The translations under genes and the position numbers were made by a program. A model generated the notes under the pieces. It saw only the letters and a list, made by a program, of their open reading frames with translations, made no database searches and was not told the DNA's origin. Source: JAXGXT01 sp040772665 (GTDB lineage Bacteria > Bacillota > Clostridia > Lachnospirales > Anaerotignaceae). From it: a stretch of 64,000 bases of DNA. Where the stretch lies: positions 62,001 through 126,000 of the forward strand of contig JAXGXT010000001.1 in NCBI GenBank assembly GCA_040772665.1. Reading direction: 5' to 3'. This document shows, piece after piece, positions 1 to 7,670 of this stretch. Position 1 is the stretch's first letter; each line of letters begins with the position of its first letter.

Positions 1-483
1 GCGGAACATAATATGCTTGTAGATTTAGGAAGAAACGACATAGGAAAAATAAGCAACTTATCCACAGTTAAAGTTGAAAAATATATGCAAATAGAAAGAT
101 TTTCCCATGTTATGCATATAGGCTCAACAGTCACAGGGGAAATACGTGAAGATAAAGATGCTGTTGATGTTATAGATTCAATTCTTCCTGCAGGAACACT
201 TTCGGGAGCACCGAAGATACGTGCCTGCCAAATAATCGAAGAATTAGAGAGACATGAAAGAGGGATTTATGGCGGAGCAATAGGCTACCTCGACTTTACA
301 GGAAATCTTGACACATGCATTGCCATAAGGCTTGCATATAAGAAAAACGGAAAACTGTGCGTTCGCTCAGGTGCAGGAGTCGTTGCCGACAGTGTTCCTG
401 AAAATGAATATGAAGAAACCTTAAACAAGGCTCGAGCCATAATTAATGCCATAGAAATTGCCAAGGAGGGAATTGACAAATGA
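1..483 (+). CDS. trpE: Anthranilate synthase component I, C-terminal part (cut by window start)
   Basis: TrpE makes anthranilate from chorismate with ammonia supplied by TrpG, the first committed step of tryptophan synthesis. Only the last ~160 residues are present; the frame is open from base 1, so the gene starts outside the window. Visible family motifs of the chorismate-binding domain are LVDLGRNDIGK near the window start, then SGAPKIRACQ, GAIGYLDFTGNLDTCIAIR and RSGAGVVADSVPENE, which line the chorismate/Mg site. The stop overlaps the trpG start (ATGA), so the two subunits are translationally coupled. It is the first visible gene of a seven-gene trp operon. The N-terminal feedback-inhibition region and the operon leader cannot be seen. 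Confidence 0.96.
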   Translation, partial: AEHNMLVDLGRNDIGKISNLSTVKVEKYMQIERFSHVMHIGSTVTGEIREDKDAVDVIDSILPAGTLSGAPKIRACQIIEELERHERGIYGGAIGYLDFTGNLDTCIAIRLAYKKNGKLCVRSGAGVVADSVPENEYEETLNKARAIINAIEIAKEGIDK

Positions 484-1052
484 TTCTTTTAATAGATAAC
501 TATGACAGCTTTTCATATAACCTTTATCAGCTTATAGGCGAAATAGATAGTGATATAAAAGTTGTAAGAAATGATGAAATCACAATTTCAGAAATTAAAG
601 AACTAAACCCAAAGGCAATTTTTCTCTCCCCCGGTCCCGGGAAACCAAAAGATGCAGGAATTTCTGTTAAAGCCGTTAAAGTTTTTTCAGGAGAAATTCC
701 CATTTTCGGTGTGTGCCTTGGACATCAGGCAATTTGTGAAGCCTTTGGAGCAACAATCAGCTATGCCTCACGACTTATGCACGGAAAAGTATCTGAAATA
801 TATTTAAGAAAAGATTCTAGAATGTTCAAAAATATGCCGGAAAAAATTCAGGGAGCCCGCTATCACTCTCTTTCTGCTGTTAAAGACACAATGCCCCAAG
901 AACTTAAAATTACAGCAGAAACCAAAGACGGAGAGATTATGGCAGTAGAGCATAAAGATTATCAGGTTTATGGGGTACAGTTTCACCCTGAATCTATAAT
1001 GACACCTGAGGGCCTTTCAATAATACATAACTTTTTGGAGGGATTAAAATGA
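480..1052 (+). CDS. trpG: Anthranilate synthase component II, glutamine amidotransferase
   Basis: Class I glutamine amidotransferase of 190 residues that hydrolyses glutamine and channels ammonia to TrpE. The nucleophile lies in GVCLGHQ (Cys79) and the partner residues in FHPESI (His169, Glu171); SPGPGKP near residue 50 forms the oxyanion region. This is the usual length for stand-alone TrpG. It is a small single-domain protein, so it is not the TrpG-TrpD fusion of enterobacteria. It overlaps trpE by 4 nt and trpD by 4 nt (both ATGA). A PabA role shared with folate synthesis is possible in species with one amidotransferase, but the position argues for tryptophan synthesis. Confidence 0.96.
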   Translation: MILLIDNYDSFSYNLYQLIGEIDSDIKVVRNDEITISEIKELNPKAIFLSPGPGKPKDAGISVKAVKVFSGEIPIFGVCLGHQAICEAFGATISYASRLMHGKVSEIYLRKDSRMFKNMPEKIQGARYHSLSAVKDTMPQELKITAETKDGEIMAVEHKDYQVYGVQFHPESIMTPEGLSIIHNFLEGLK

Positions 1053-2062
1053 TTAAAAAAGCCATTTTAGCATTAAATAATAAAGAAGACTTAAGCTATG
1101 AAATAGCACGGGAAGTTATGAACGAAATTATGTCAGGGGAAGCAAGCCCCGTTCAAATGTCATCATACCTTACAGCCCTTGCCATGAAAGGCGAAACCAT
1201 TGCCGAAATAACAGGCTCGGCGGCAGGGATGAGAGCCCATTGCATTAGACTTCTTCACGACATGGATGTAATGGAGATTGTAGGCACAGGTGGTGACGGC
1301 TCAAACTCTTTTAATATTTCAACTACCTCTGCCCTTGTTATCTCCGCCGCTGGTGTTCCCGTGGCAAAACACGGCAACAGAGCTGCATCTTCAAAATGCG
1401 GAGCCGCCGATGTTCTTGAAGCCTTAGGTGTAAATATAAAAGTTTCACCCGAGCAAAGCTTTGCACTTCTTAAAAAAATAGGCATCTGTTTCCTTTTTGC
1501 CCAAAACTACCATATTGCAATGAAATATGTTGCCCCAATACGCCGCGAATTGGGAATACGCACAGTTTTCAACATCCTTGGCCCTCTTTCAAACCCTGCG
1601 GGGGCAAGCATGGAGCTTATGGGTGTTTATGATGAAGCTTTGGTTGAACCTTTAGCTCAAGTTATGTATAATTTAGGTGTTAAAAGAGGAATGGTGGTTT
1701 ACGGAGAAGATAAACTTGATGAAATTTCCATGAGTGCCCCTACACTTGTCTGTGAAATTCTACAGGGAGGAAACTTTAAAAAATATACTATAACCCCTGA
1801 GCAATTTGGTTATACACGTTGTTTAAAAGAAGAGCTTACAGGGGGTAACCCTTCGGAAAATGCGGCAATAGCACTGTCTGTTTTAAAGGGAGATGAACAA
1901 GGGGCAAAACGTCATGCAGTTTGCCTTAACGCAGGTGCCGCCATATATCTTGCGGGAAAAACAAACTCCATAGATGAGGGTGTAAAACTTGCAGAAAAAA
2001 TCATTGATTCAGGCAGAGCCCTTCACCAACTTGAACTTTTCATTTGCGAAAGCAATAAATAA
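1049..2062 (+). CDS. trpD: Anthranilate phosphoribosyltransferase
   Basis: Transfers the phosphoribosyl group of PRPP to anthranilate, step two of the pathway. 337 residues, the normal length. The PRPP-binding glycine loop GTGGDGSNSFNIST begins at residue 79, followed by KHGNRAASSKCGAADVLEALG and the metal-binding DE in GEDKLDEIS. The N-terminal helical domain with MSGEASPVQMSSYLTALAMKG is typical. The start overlaps the trpG stop and a ribosome site GGAGG lies about 10 nt upstream inside trpG. There is a 12-nt gap to trpC. No anomalies seen. Confidence 0.96.
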   Translation: MIKKAILALNNKEDLSYEIAREVMNEIMSGEASPVQMSSYLTALAMKGETIAEITGSAAGMRAHCIRLLHDMDVMEIVGTGGDGSNSFNISTTSALVISAAGVPVAKHGNRAASSKCGAADVLEALGVNIKVSPEQSFALLKKIGICFLFAQNYHIAMKYVAPIRRELGIRTVFNILGPLSNPAGASMELMGVYDEALVEPLAQVMYNLGVKRGMVVYGEDKLDEISMSAPTLVCEILQGGNFKKYTITPEQFGYTRCLKEELTGGNPSENAAIALSVLKGDEQGAKRHAVCLNAGAAIYLAGKTNSIDEGVKLAEKIIDSGRALHQLELFICESNK

Positions 2063-2074
2063 AGGAGCAGGCTT

Positions 2075-2869
2075 ATGAATATTCTTGAAAAAATAGCGAA
2101 AAAAACAAAGGAAAGAATTGAAGAAAAAAAGAAAGTTCTTCCCTTTGAGGAAATTCACATTAAAGCGGAGTCCATAAATAAAAACACAGGTTTCCCATTT
2201 GAAAAATCACTGAAAAAAGAAGAGCTTTCATTTATATGCGAAATTAAAAAAGCAAGCCCGTCAAAAGGAATTATTGCAGAAGATTTTCCTTATAAAGAAA
2301 TAGCAAAAGAATATGAAAAAGCAGGTGCGGCGGCAATTTCTTGTCTTACTGAACCTTTTTGGTTTTTAGGAAATGACATATACTTAGAAGAAATATCAAA
2401 AATCGTTTCAATACCCATACTAAGAAAGGATTTCACAGTCGATCCATACATGATTTATGAAGCAAAGCTCATGGGGGCATCGGCAATTCTTCTTATATGC
2501 GCTATTTTGAATGATAAGGAATTAAAAGAATATCAAGACATAGCTTACAGCCTTGGCCTTAGCGTTCTTGTGGAGGCACATGATGAAGAGGAGGTTATTC
2601 GTGCAGTCAATTCAGGGGCAAAAATAATAGGCGTAAATAACCGTAACCTTAAAACTTTTCAAGTGAATACAGAAAACAGCATAAGACTTAGGCAGTTAGT
2701 GCCAAAGAATTGTATTTTTGTTTCTGAAAGCGGAATTAAAACATTTGAAGATGTAAGCAGATTACATAAAAACGGAACCGATGCAGTTCTTATAGGGGAA
2801 ACACTTATGCTTGCGGAAAATAAAAAAATAGCTCTTGATAAGTTAAGGGGGAGGTTAAATGGAAGTTAA
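2075..2869 (+). CDS. trpC: Indole-3-glycerol-phosphate synthase
   Basis: Closes the indole ring of carboxyphenylamino-deoxyribulose phosphate to give indole-3-glycerol phosphate. A (beta/alpha)8-barrel of 264 residues. Recognisable are CEIKKASPSKG (catalytic Lys region), the SIPILRKDF strand, GVNNRNLKTF and the phosphate-binding ESGI. It is a separate gene rather than fused to trpF, as is usual outside enterobacteria. AAGGAG precedes the ATG. It overlaps trpF by 11 nt, indicating tight coupling. Confidence 0.96.
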   Translation: MNILEKIAKKTKERIEEKKKVLPFEEIHIKAESINKNTGFPFEKSLKKEELSFICEIKKASPSKGIIAEDFPYKEIAKEYEKAGAAAISCLTEPFWFLGNDIYLEEISKIVSIPILRKDFTVDPYMIYEAKLMGASAILLICAILNDKELKEYQDIAYSLGLSVLVEAHDEEEVIRAVNSGAKIIGVNNRNLKTFQVNTENSIRLRQLVPKNCIFVSESGIKTFEDVSRLHKNGTDAVLIGETLMLAENKKIALDKLRGRLNGS

Positions 2870-3464
2870 AATTTGCGGGCTGAGCCGTGTTCAAGATATT
2901 TGGGCAGTTAATAAGGCAAAACCAAACTACTGCGGATTTATTTTAAATGTGGAAAAAAGTCCACGAAATATAAATTTTGAAACTCTTAACCTTTTAAGAA
3001 AAGAATTGTCGGAAGAAATTATACCTGTCGGAGTGTTTGTTAATGAGCCTGTGGAAAACGTGGCAAAACTTCTTAACTCAAACACAATTTTAATTGCACA
3101 GCTTCACGGAGATGAAAACGAGGAATATATATCAACTCTTCGGCAATTAACCAATAAATCAATTTGGCAAGCCTTTCAGATTTCAGACATAAAAGATATA
3201 GAAAAAGCCTGTAAAAGCAGTGCAGACTTTTTACTTCTTGACGCAGGTTCAGGAGGCGGAAAGGTCTTTGACTGGTCTGTGCTTTCATATGTAAACCGCT
3301 CCTTTGCTTTAGCAGGAGGATTAAATGAAAAAAACTTAGACCTGGCACTTAAAACAAAAGCCTCTCTTCTTGATTTGTCAAGCGGAGTCGAAACTTTGGG
3401 GGAAAAAGACCCTGAAAAAATATACAAAATCGTAAACAAAATTTCAGAATATAAAGGAGAATGA
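2859..3464 (+). CDS. trpF: Phosphoribosylanthranilate isomerase
   Basis: Amadori isomerisation of phosphoribosylanthranilate, step three. 201 residues. The N-terminal KICGL with the catalytic Cys, the YCGFI strand, a QLHGDE motif, LLLDAGSGGGKVFDW and the C-terminal ALAGGLNEKN and DLSSGVE phosphate site are all present. The start ATG lies inside the end of trpC with GGGGGAGG a few bases upstream. A 3-nt gap separates it from trpB. Ordinary for the family. Confidence 0.95.
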   Translation: MEVKICGLSRVQDIWAVNKAKPNYCGFILNVEKSPRNINFETLNLLRKELSEEIIPVGVFVNEPVENVAKLLNSNTILIAQLHGDENEEYISTLRQLTNKSIWQAFQISDIKDIEKACKSSADFLLLDAGSGGGKVFDWSVLSYVNRSFALAGGLNEKNLDLALKTKASLLDLSSGVETLGEKDPEKIYKIVNKISEYKGE

Positions 3465-3467
3465 ATT

Positions 3468-4652
3468 ATGTCTAAAGGGCGTTTTGGTGTTCATGGAGGG
3501 CAGTATATGCCGGAAACTTTGATGAACGCTGTAATTGAATTGGAAAAAGCATACGAATACTATAAAAATGAACCTCAGTTTTGCTCTGAACTTACCGACT
3601 TATTAAACAACTATGCAGGCAGGCCCTCCGAGCTTTATTATGCCAAAAGAATGACAAAAGACCTTGGCGGTGCAAAAATTTATTTAAAACGAGAAGATAT
3701 GAACCACACAGGTTCACACAAAATCAATAATGTTTTGGGTCAAGTTCTTCTTGCAAAAAAAATGGGTAAAACAAGGGTAATTGCGGAAACCGGAGCTGGT
3801 CAGCACGGTGTTGCAACTGCAACCGCTGCCGCACTTATGGATATGGAATGCGAAATCTTTATGGGCAAAGAAGACACTGAAAGACAGGCTCTTAACGTAT
3901 ACAGAATGAAGCTTTTAGGAGCAAAGGTTAATGCCGTAACAAGCGGAACTGCAACCTTAAAAGATGCCGTTTCAGAAACCATGAGGGAATGGACAAACCG
4001 AATTGAGGACACACACTATGTTTTAGGCTCTGTAATGGGTCCTCACCCCTTCCCCATAATAGTAAGGGATTTTCAAGCAATTATTTCAAAGGAAATTAAA
4101 GAACAGCTTTTTAAAACAGAGGGCAAACTTCCAGATGCAGTTATTGCCTGTGTGGGCGGAGGTTCAAATGCCATAGGGGCATTTTTTAATTTCATTGAGG
4201 ACAAAAGTGTTAGGCTTATAGGCTGCGAAGCCGCAGGACGAGGAGTTGAAACCTTTGAAACAGCCGCAACAATATCAACAGGTAAGCTTGGAATTTTCCA
4301 TGGCATGAAATCATATTTTTGCCAGGATGAGTATGGGCAAATTGCACCTGTATATTCAATTTCGGCTGGCCTTGACTACCCGGGAATAGGCCCGGAACAT
4401 GCCAATCTTCATGATGTTAAAAGGGCGGAATATGTTCCTGTTACAGATGATGAGGCCGTGGCTGCCTTTGAATATTTATCTAAAACAGAAGGCATTATAC
4501 CTGCCATTGAATCGGCTCATGCGGTTGCTTATGCAATGAAGCTTGCGCCTAAAATGAATAAAGAAAAAATAATTGTTATTAATCTTTCAGGACGAGGAGA
4601 TAAAGACTGTGCCGCAATTGCACGTTACAAAGGAGAGGATATAAATGAGTAA
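3468..4652 (+). CDS. trpB: Tryptophan synthase beta chain
   Basis: PLP enzyme that joins indole and serine to make tryptophan, working as an alpha2-beta2 complex with TrpA. 394 residues. The PLP lysine lies in HTGSHKINNVLGQ (Lys85); GGGSNA forms the phosphate cup, and ETGAGQHGVATA carries the indole-site Glu. The first residues GRFGVHGGQYMPETLM are typical of the standard TrpB1 type rather than TrpB2. It overlaps trpA by 8 nt, in line with co-translation of the two partners. Confidence 0.97.
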   Translation: MSKGRFGVHGGQYMPETLMNAVIELEKAYEYYKNEPQFCSELTDLLNNYAGRPSELYYAKRMTKDLGGAKIYLKREDMNHTGSHKINNVLGQVLLAKKMGKTRVIAETGAGQHGVATATAAALMDMECEIFMGKEDTERQALNVYRMKLLGAKVNAVTSGTATLKDAVSETMREWTNRIEDTHYVLGSVMGPHPFPIIVRDFQAIISKEIKEQLFKTEGKLPDAVIACVGGGSNAIGAFFNFIEDKSVRLIGCEAAGRGVETFETAATISTGKLGIFHGMKSYFCQDEYGQIAPVYSISAGLDYPGIGPEHANLHDVKRAEYVPVTDDEAVAAFEYLSKTEGIIPAIESAHAVAYAMKLAPKMNKEKIIVINLSGRGDKDCAAIARYKGEDINE

Positions 4653-5421
4653 AATTCATAAAGCATTTGAAAACAAAAAAGCATTCATTCCCTTTATAAC
4701 CTGCGGCGACCCTTCCTTAGATGTTACGGAAAAAATAGTTTATACATTGGAAGAAGCCGGAGCAGATTTAATTGAGCTTGGAATACCCTTTTCCGACCCA
4801 ACAGCGGAGGGGCCTGTTATACAAGCCGCCAACATTAGGGCATTGGCGTCAGGAACAACAACAGACAAAATTTTTGACATGGTAAAACGTATTCGTCAAA
4901 AAACCCAAATACCCATGGTGTTTATGACATATTGCAATGTGGTGTTTTCCTACGGTGCGGAAAGGTTTATAAAAACTGCCGCTCAAATAGGCATAGACGG
5001 AATTATACTGCCTGATTTACCTTTTGAAGAAAAAAATGAATTTGAGCCTATATGCAAACAGTATGGCATTGATTTAATCTCCCTAATCGCCCCCACTTCA
5101 AATGACAGAATAACCATGATTGCCAAAGAAGCGTCTGGATTTATATACTGCGTATCCTCATTAGGTGTAACGGGAGAGCGAAGCAAAATCACAACCGATA
5201 TAGGAAAAATGATAGGTTTAGTTAAAACCATCACTTCAACTCCTTGTGCTGTTGGCTTTGGAATATCCACACCAGAACAGGCAAAAATAATGGCTTCGCT
5301 CTCCGACGGAGTTATAACAGGCTCAGCCATAATGAAATTAGTTGAAAAATACGGAGAAAATTGTGTTCCCCATATAAATAAATTTGTCAAAGAAATGAAA
5401 ACAGCAGTGGAAACGACATAA
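4645..5421 (+). CDS. trpA: Tryptophan synthase alpha chain
   Basis: Cleaves indole-3-glycerol phosphate to indole, passed to TrpB through the tunnel. 258 residues. ELGIPFSDPTAEGPVIQAA holds the catalytic Glu44; at the place of the second acid (Asp60 of the Salmonella enzyme) this protein has Glu55, a conservative change. GFGISTPEQA is the phosphate-binding region. It is the last gene of the operon and is followed by a strong intrinsic terminator about 150 nt downstream. The trp cluster is in the classical order E-G-D-C-F-B-A with no insertion. Confidence 0.96.
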   Translation: MSKIHKAFENKKAFIPFITCGDPSLDVTEKIVYTLEEAGADLIELGIPFSDPTAEGPVIQAANIRALASGTTTDKIFDMVKRIRQKTQIPMVFMTYCNVVFSYGAERFIKTAAQIGIDGIILPDLPFEEKNEFEPICKQYGIDLISLIAPTSNDRITMIAKEASGFIYCVSSLGVTGERSKITTDIGKMIGLVKTITSTPCAVGFGISTPEQAKIMASLSDGVITGSAIMKLVEKYGENCVPHINKFVKEMKTAVETT

Positions 5422-5460
5422 ATAAAAATATTTGGTCTTGTTTTTCTAAAAATTAAATGA

Positions 5461-5560
5461 ATTTAGACAAAGTCCAAGATTAATCTCATTAAGACCTTGG
5501 GGCTGCATGTCATCACTTTAAGAATCACTTTCATGCATGTGGCATTTTTCCTTTCCATGC
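5461..5560. repeat. Decayed copy of dispersed repeat A
   Basis: The stretch with AAGACCTTGGGG and TGTCATCACTTTA resembles the start of the better preserved repeat A units at 11037 and 11229 (AAGACCTTGAGGG, TGTCATCACTTTA). A weaker echo of the other end (AAAAAGTAAGTGGATTTGAG) lies near 5648-5667. It fills the convergent gap between trpA and rpsT. The match is by eye and imperfect. Confidence 0.35.
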
Positions 5561-5570
5561 CCCCCACTTA

Positions 5571-5617
5571 ACCCATGTTACAACTGTATTTTTATACGGT
5601 TGTAACATGGGTTTTTA
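5571..5617 (+). terminator. Intrinsic terminator of the trp operon
   Basis: An 18-bp inverted repeat with one G-T pair (5571-5588 and 5595-5612; core ACCCATGTTACAAC / GTTGTAACATGGGT), a 6-nt loop, and TTTTT after it. It is placed about 150 nt after the trpA stop and can end the trp transcript. Confidence 0.85.
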
Positions 5618-5690
5618 TCTTACTTTTTTTTTTTGAATCGCCAAATCAAAAAGTAAGTGGATTTGAGTAAATTCTAAGGATTTTCAGACA

Positions 5691-5720
5691 CAAAAAAAAC
5701 CGAAGGTTATAACCCTCGGC
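5691..5720 (-). terminator. Intrinsic terminator of the infC-rpsT operon
   Basis: On the minus strand CCGAGGGTT-AT-AACCTTCGG is followed by a run of T (A run at 5692-5699 on the plus strand). It lies just downstream of the rpsT stop. Confidence 0.8.
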
Positions 5721-5733
5721 AGCTTTTTTGTTA

Positions 5734-5994
5734 TTATATAGCGTTTACAATGCGCACAAGTGAAGATTTCTTTCTTGCACAGCTGTTCTTTTTGATAACG
5801 CCTTTTGAATATGCTCTGTCAATTGCAGAAATAGCGTCTTTTAAAGCAGCCTCTGCAGCAGCTTTATCCTTAGCAGCAGCAGCTATTGTTACTTTTTTAA
5901 TAGCTGTTTTTGTGCTTGATTTAACCATCTTGTTTACCATACTTTTTTTAGAAATTACTTTTATTCTTTTCTTTGCGGATTTAATGTTCGCCAC
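5734..5994 (-). CDS. rpsT: 30S ribosomal protein S20
   Basis: Primary 16S rRNA-binding protein of the small subunit body. 86 residues, almost wholly basic helices: MANIKSAKKRIKV at the N-terminus, then Lys/Ala-rich helices ending in RKKSSLVRIVNAI, the standard S20 profile. TTAGGAGGAAAG is the ribosome site. It starts 48 nt after the rplT stop on the same strand with no terminator between, so it is probably the fourth gene of the infC operon. That is not the common arrangement, as rpsT is usually monocistronic in Firmicutes. Confidence 0.96.
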   Translation of the reverse strand: MANIKSAKKRIKVISKKSMVNKMVKSSTKTAIKKVTIAAAAKDKAAAEAALKDAISAIDRAYSKGVIKKNSCARKKSSLVRIVNAI

Positions 5995-6042
5995 GTGTCT
6001 TTCCTCCTAATCAAATCTATATCATATGCTCTCAGTTTTTAA

Positions 6043-6399
6043 TTAGCTTAATTTAGCTTTTGCTGCATCAACCAATTTTGTAAAGCCGGCAGCATCGCTA
6101 ACTGCAAGGTCTGCAAGCATTTTTCTGTTAACATTAATGTCAGCAAGCTTTAAACCGTGCATTAACTGGCTGTATGAAATGTTGTTAAGCCTTGCCGCAG
6201 CATTAATTCTTGTAATCCAAAGGCTTCTGTATTCTCTTTTTGTCTGTTTTCTGCCTGCAAATGCATATGACATAGCCTTCATTACAGACTGTTTAGCTGT
6301 TCTGTATTGTTTGCTTCTTGCTCCACGATAACCTCTTGCTAATTTTAAAACTTTTTTATGTTTTTTTCTCGCATTAAGTGCGCCTTTTACTCTTGCCAT
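6043..6399 (-). CDS. rplT: 50S ribosomal protein L20
   Basis: Early-assembly 23S rRNA-binding protein of 118 residues, and in Firmicutes the repressor of its own operon through the infC leader. The basic N-terminal extension MARVKGALNARKKHKKVLKLA is followed by the globular C-terminal part with FAGRKQTKREYRSLWITRINAA, both highly conserved. It sits third in infC-rpmI-rplT. GGAGGAG precedes the start. Confidence 0.97.
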   Translation of the reverse strand: MARVKGALNARKKHKKVLKLARGYRGARSKQYRTAKQSVMKAMSYAFAGRKQTKREYRSLWITRINAAARLNNISYSQLMHGLKLADINVNRKMLADLAVSDAAGFTKLVDAAKAKLS

Positions 6400-6432
6400 T
6401 ATAAAACTCCTCCAATCCTTATCCTCGGTAAC

Positions 6433-6633
6433 TTAAGCGTAAGGTAATAATTTCTTTTTGATACTGTTTAAAACACTCTTATCTGTAAGTGTTGCTTTTC
6501 TTAAGTTTCTCTTTCTCTTAGTTGACTTTTTACCAAGAATATGCTGGGAGTTAGCTTTGTTTCTCTTAAGCTGACCGGTTCCCGTTACTCTGAAACGTTT
6601 AGCAACTGCTTTTTTTGTCTTTAATTTAGGCAT
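6433..6633 (-). CDS. rpmI: 50S ribosomal protein L35
   Basis: 66-residue basic ribosomal protein, MPKLKTKKAVAKRFRVTGTG at the start and ILGKKSTKRKRNLRK in the middle, diagnostic of bL35. It is always found between infC and rplT, as here. AAGGAGG lies 8 nt before the ATG. Confidence 0.97.
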   Translation of the reverse strand: MPKLKTKKAVAKRFRVTGTGQLKRNKANSQHILGKKSTKRKRNLRKATLTDKSVLNSIKKKLLPYA

Positions 6634-6677
6634 AATTAAATATCCTCCTTGTAAACTACTTAAAATTTAAAAAATCA

Positions 6678-7184
6678 TTACGCTTTTGGAGCAAGGAACA
6701 TAACAAGGCTTCTTGCTTCCATCTTTGGTGCCTTGTCTACCACACCGTATTCAGCAATGTCATTAGCGAAACTTTCAAGTATTGTTACAGCTGTTTTTGA
6801 ATGTCCGATTTCTCTTCCTCTAAAACGGATTGATACTTTAACCTTATCTCCGTCTTTAAGAAATTCAATTGCTTTTTTAACCTTAACCTGAACATCATGC
6901 GTATCTATACTTGGAGATAGGCGTAATTCTTTAACGTCTACAGTTTTCTGCTTCTTTCTGGCTTCTTTTTCTTTCTTTGCTTGATCAAATCTATATTTCC
7001 CATAATCCATAATTCTGCATACGGGGGGTTTTGCTGTAGGGGCAATCTTAACTAAATCAAGCTGTTTTTCGTCTGCAAGCTTCTGTGCGTCTTTTGATGA
7101 AACAACTCCTAACTGGTTGCCCTCATCATCAATAAGCCTTACTTCCTTATCTCTAATTTGTTCGTTAATCATTAACTCAGTAAT
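6678..7184 (-). CDS. infC: Translation initiation factor IF-3, ATT start codon
   Basis: IF-3 binds the 30S subunit, checks the start codon and initiator tRNA, and blocks early 50S joining. The protein has the N-domain INEQIRDKEVRLIDDEGNQLG, the lysine-rich linker and the C-domain with SIRFRGREIGH. The first ATG (7172) lies 21 nt from AGGAGG (7194-7199), too far for initiation. An in-frame ATT at 7182-7184 lies at the usual spacing of 9 nt, giving an N-terminus (M)TELMINEQIRD. ATT starts are the known autoregulatory feature of infC in E. coli and Bacillus, because IF-3 rejects non-ATG starts; I therefore place the start at 7184 (168 residues). Confidence 0.9.
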   Translation of the reverse strand: MTELMINEQIRDKEVRLIDDEGNQLGVVSSKDAQKLADEKQLDLVKIAPTAKPPVCRIMDYGKYRFDQAKKEKEARKKQKTVDVKELRLSPSIDTHDVQVKVKKAIEFLKDGDKVKVSIRFRGREIGHSKTAVTILESFANDIAEYGVVDKAPKMEARSLVMFLAPKA

Positions 7185-7244
7185 GGCACTACACCTCCTA
7201 AAATCTTATACAACCTTAAACTATTTGTTAAAACAAAACGTATT

Positions 7245-7274
7245 AAAAAAAGAGTGGCTAACTTTATCCACTCA
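7245..7274 (-). terminator. Attenuator terminator in the infC leader
   Basis: On the minus strand GAGTGG, a 10-nt loop, then CCACTC followed by seven T: an intrinsic terminator between the promoter and infC. It can end transcription before the structural genes. Confidence 0.8.
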
Positions 7275-7364
7275 CAAACACGTCACACTAAACCTTCTTA
7301 AAGGAAGATTTATTTAACAGTATTAACCATTGAAAGCCTTTTGCCTCAAGGTGAGAAGTGGATA
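7265..7364 (-). promoter_or_regulatory. infC leader antiterminator pairing (L20-type leader)
   Basis: TATCCACT early in the leader (plus strand AGTGGATA at 7357-7364) is perfectly complementary to AGTGGATA (plus strand TATCCACT, 7265-7272), which overlaps the 5' arm of the attenuator. Pairing of the two would prevent the terminator. This is the arrangement of Firmicute L20 leaders, where L20 binding is known to favour termination. The loop-level match to the L20 binding site is inferred. Confidence 0.65.
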
Positions 7365-7385
7365 CTTCTTCTTTATCACTACGAT

Positions 7386-7414
7386 AGTATAACACCTCTC
7401 ACCGATAAAGTCAA
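7386..7414 (-). promoter_or_regulatory. Promoter of infC-rpmI-rplT-rpsT
   Basis: TTGACT (7409-7414) and TATACT (7386-7391) with a 17-nt spacer on the minus strand, a near-consensus sigma-A promoter. It leaves a leader of about 200 nt before infC. Confidence 0.85.
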
Positions 7415-7539
7415 CAAAATTTATTTTTTAATCTCTTTAGCATACATACTCTAACTTCCCTTTGCACAAGGGTTAACCCTTAACCTGCATCACAAAGCAT
7501 TAACCTTTCTTATATATCGGATTTATACTTAAACCAATC

Positions 7540-7665
7540 CATAAGACAAACATCAACTTCAAGCAAAACCCACGTTTTGCGCAATGGGTCAAGGGTGAAA
7601 ACCCTTGCAGGGGAGTTGGGGACAGAGTCCCCAAGGTCTTAGGGTCTTAGGGTCTTAGGGTCTTA
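7540..7665. repeat. Non-coding element with hairpins and a 9-bp tandem repeat downstream of thrS
   Basis: Between the infC promoter and the thrS stop there is no gene. The stretch holds a hairpin GCAAAACCCACGTTTTGC (7563-7580), a second one GGGTGAAAACCC, a third GGGGACAGAGTCCCC (7618-7632), and then the 9-bp unit GGTCTTAGG repeated about three and a half times (7635-7668 region). The AAGGTCTT motif also occurs at the ends of repeat A copies. No T-rich terminator is obvious, but the hairpins could serve as the 3' end of the thrS transcript. Confidence 0.5.
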
Positions 7666-7670
7666 ACGTT

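Noticed and set aside
7634..7668. Telomere-like repeat because of TTAGGG
   Set aside because: The unit is a 9-mer with only three and a half copies inside a chromosome between ordinary genes.
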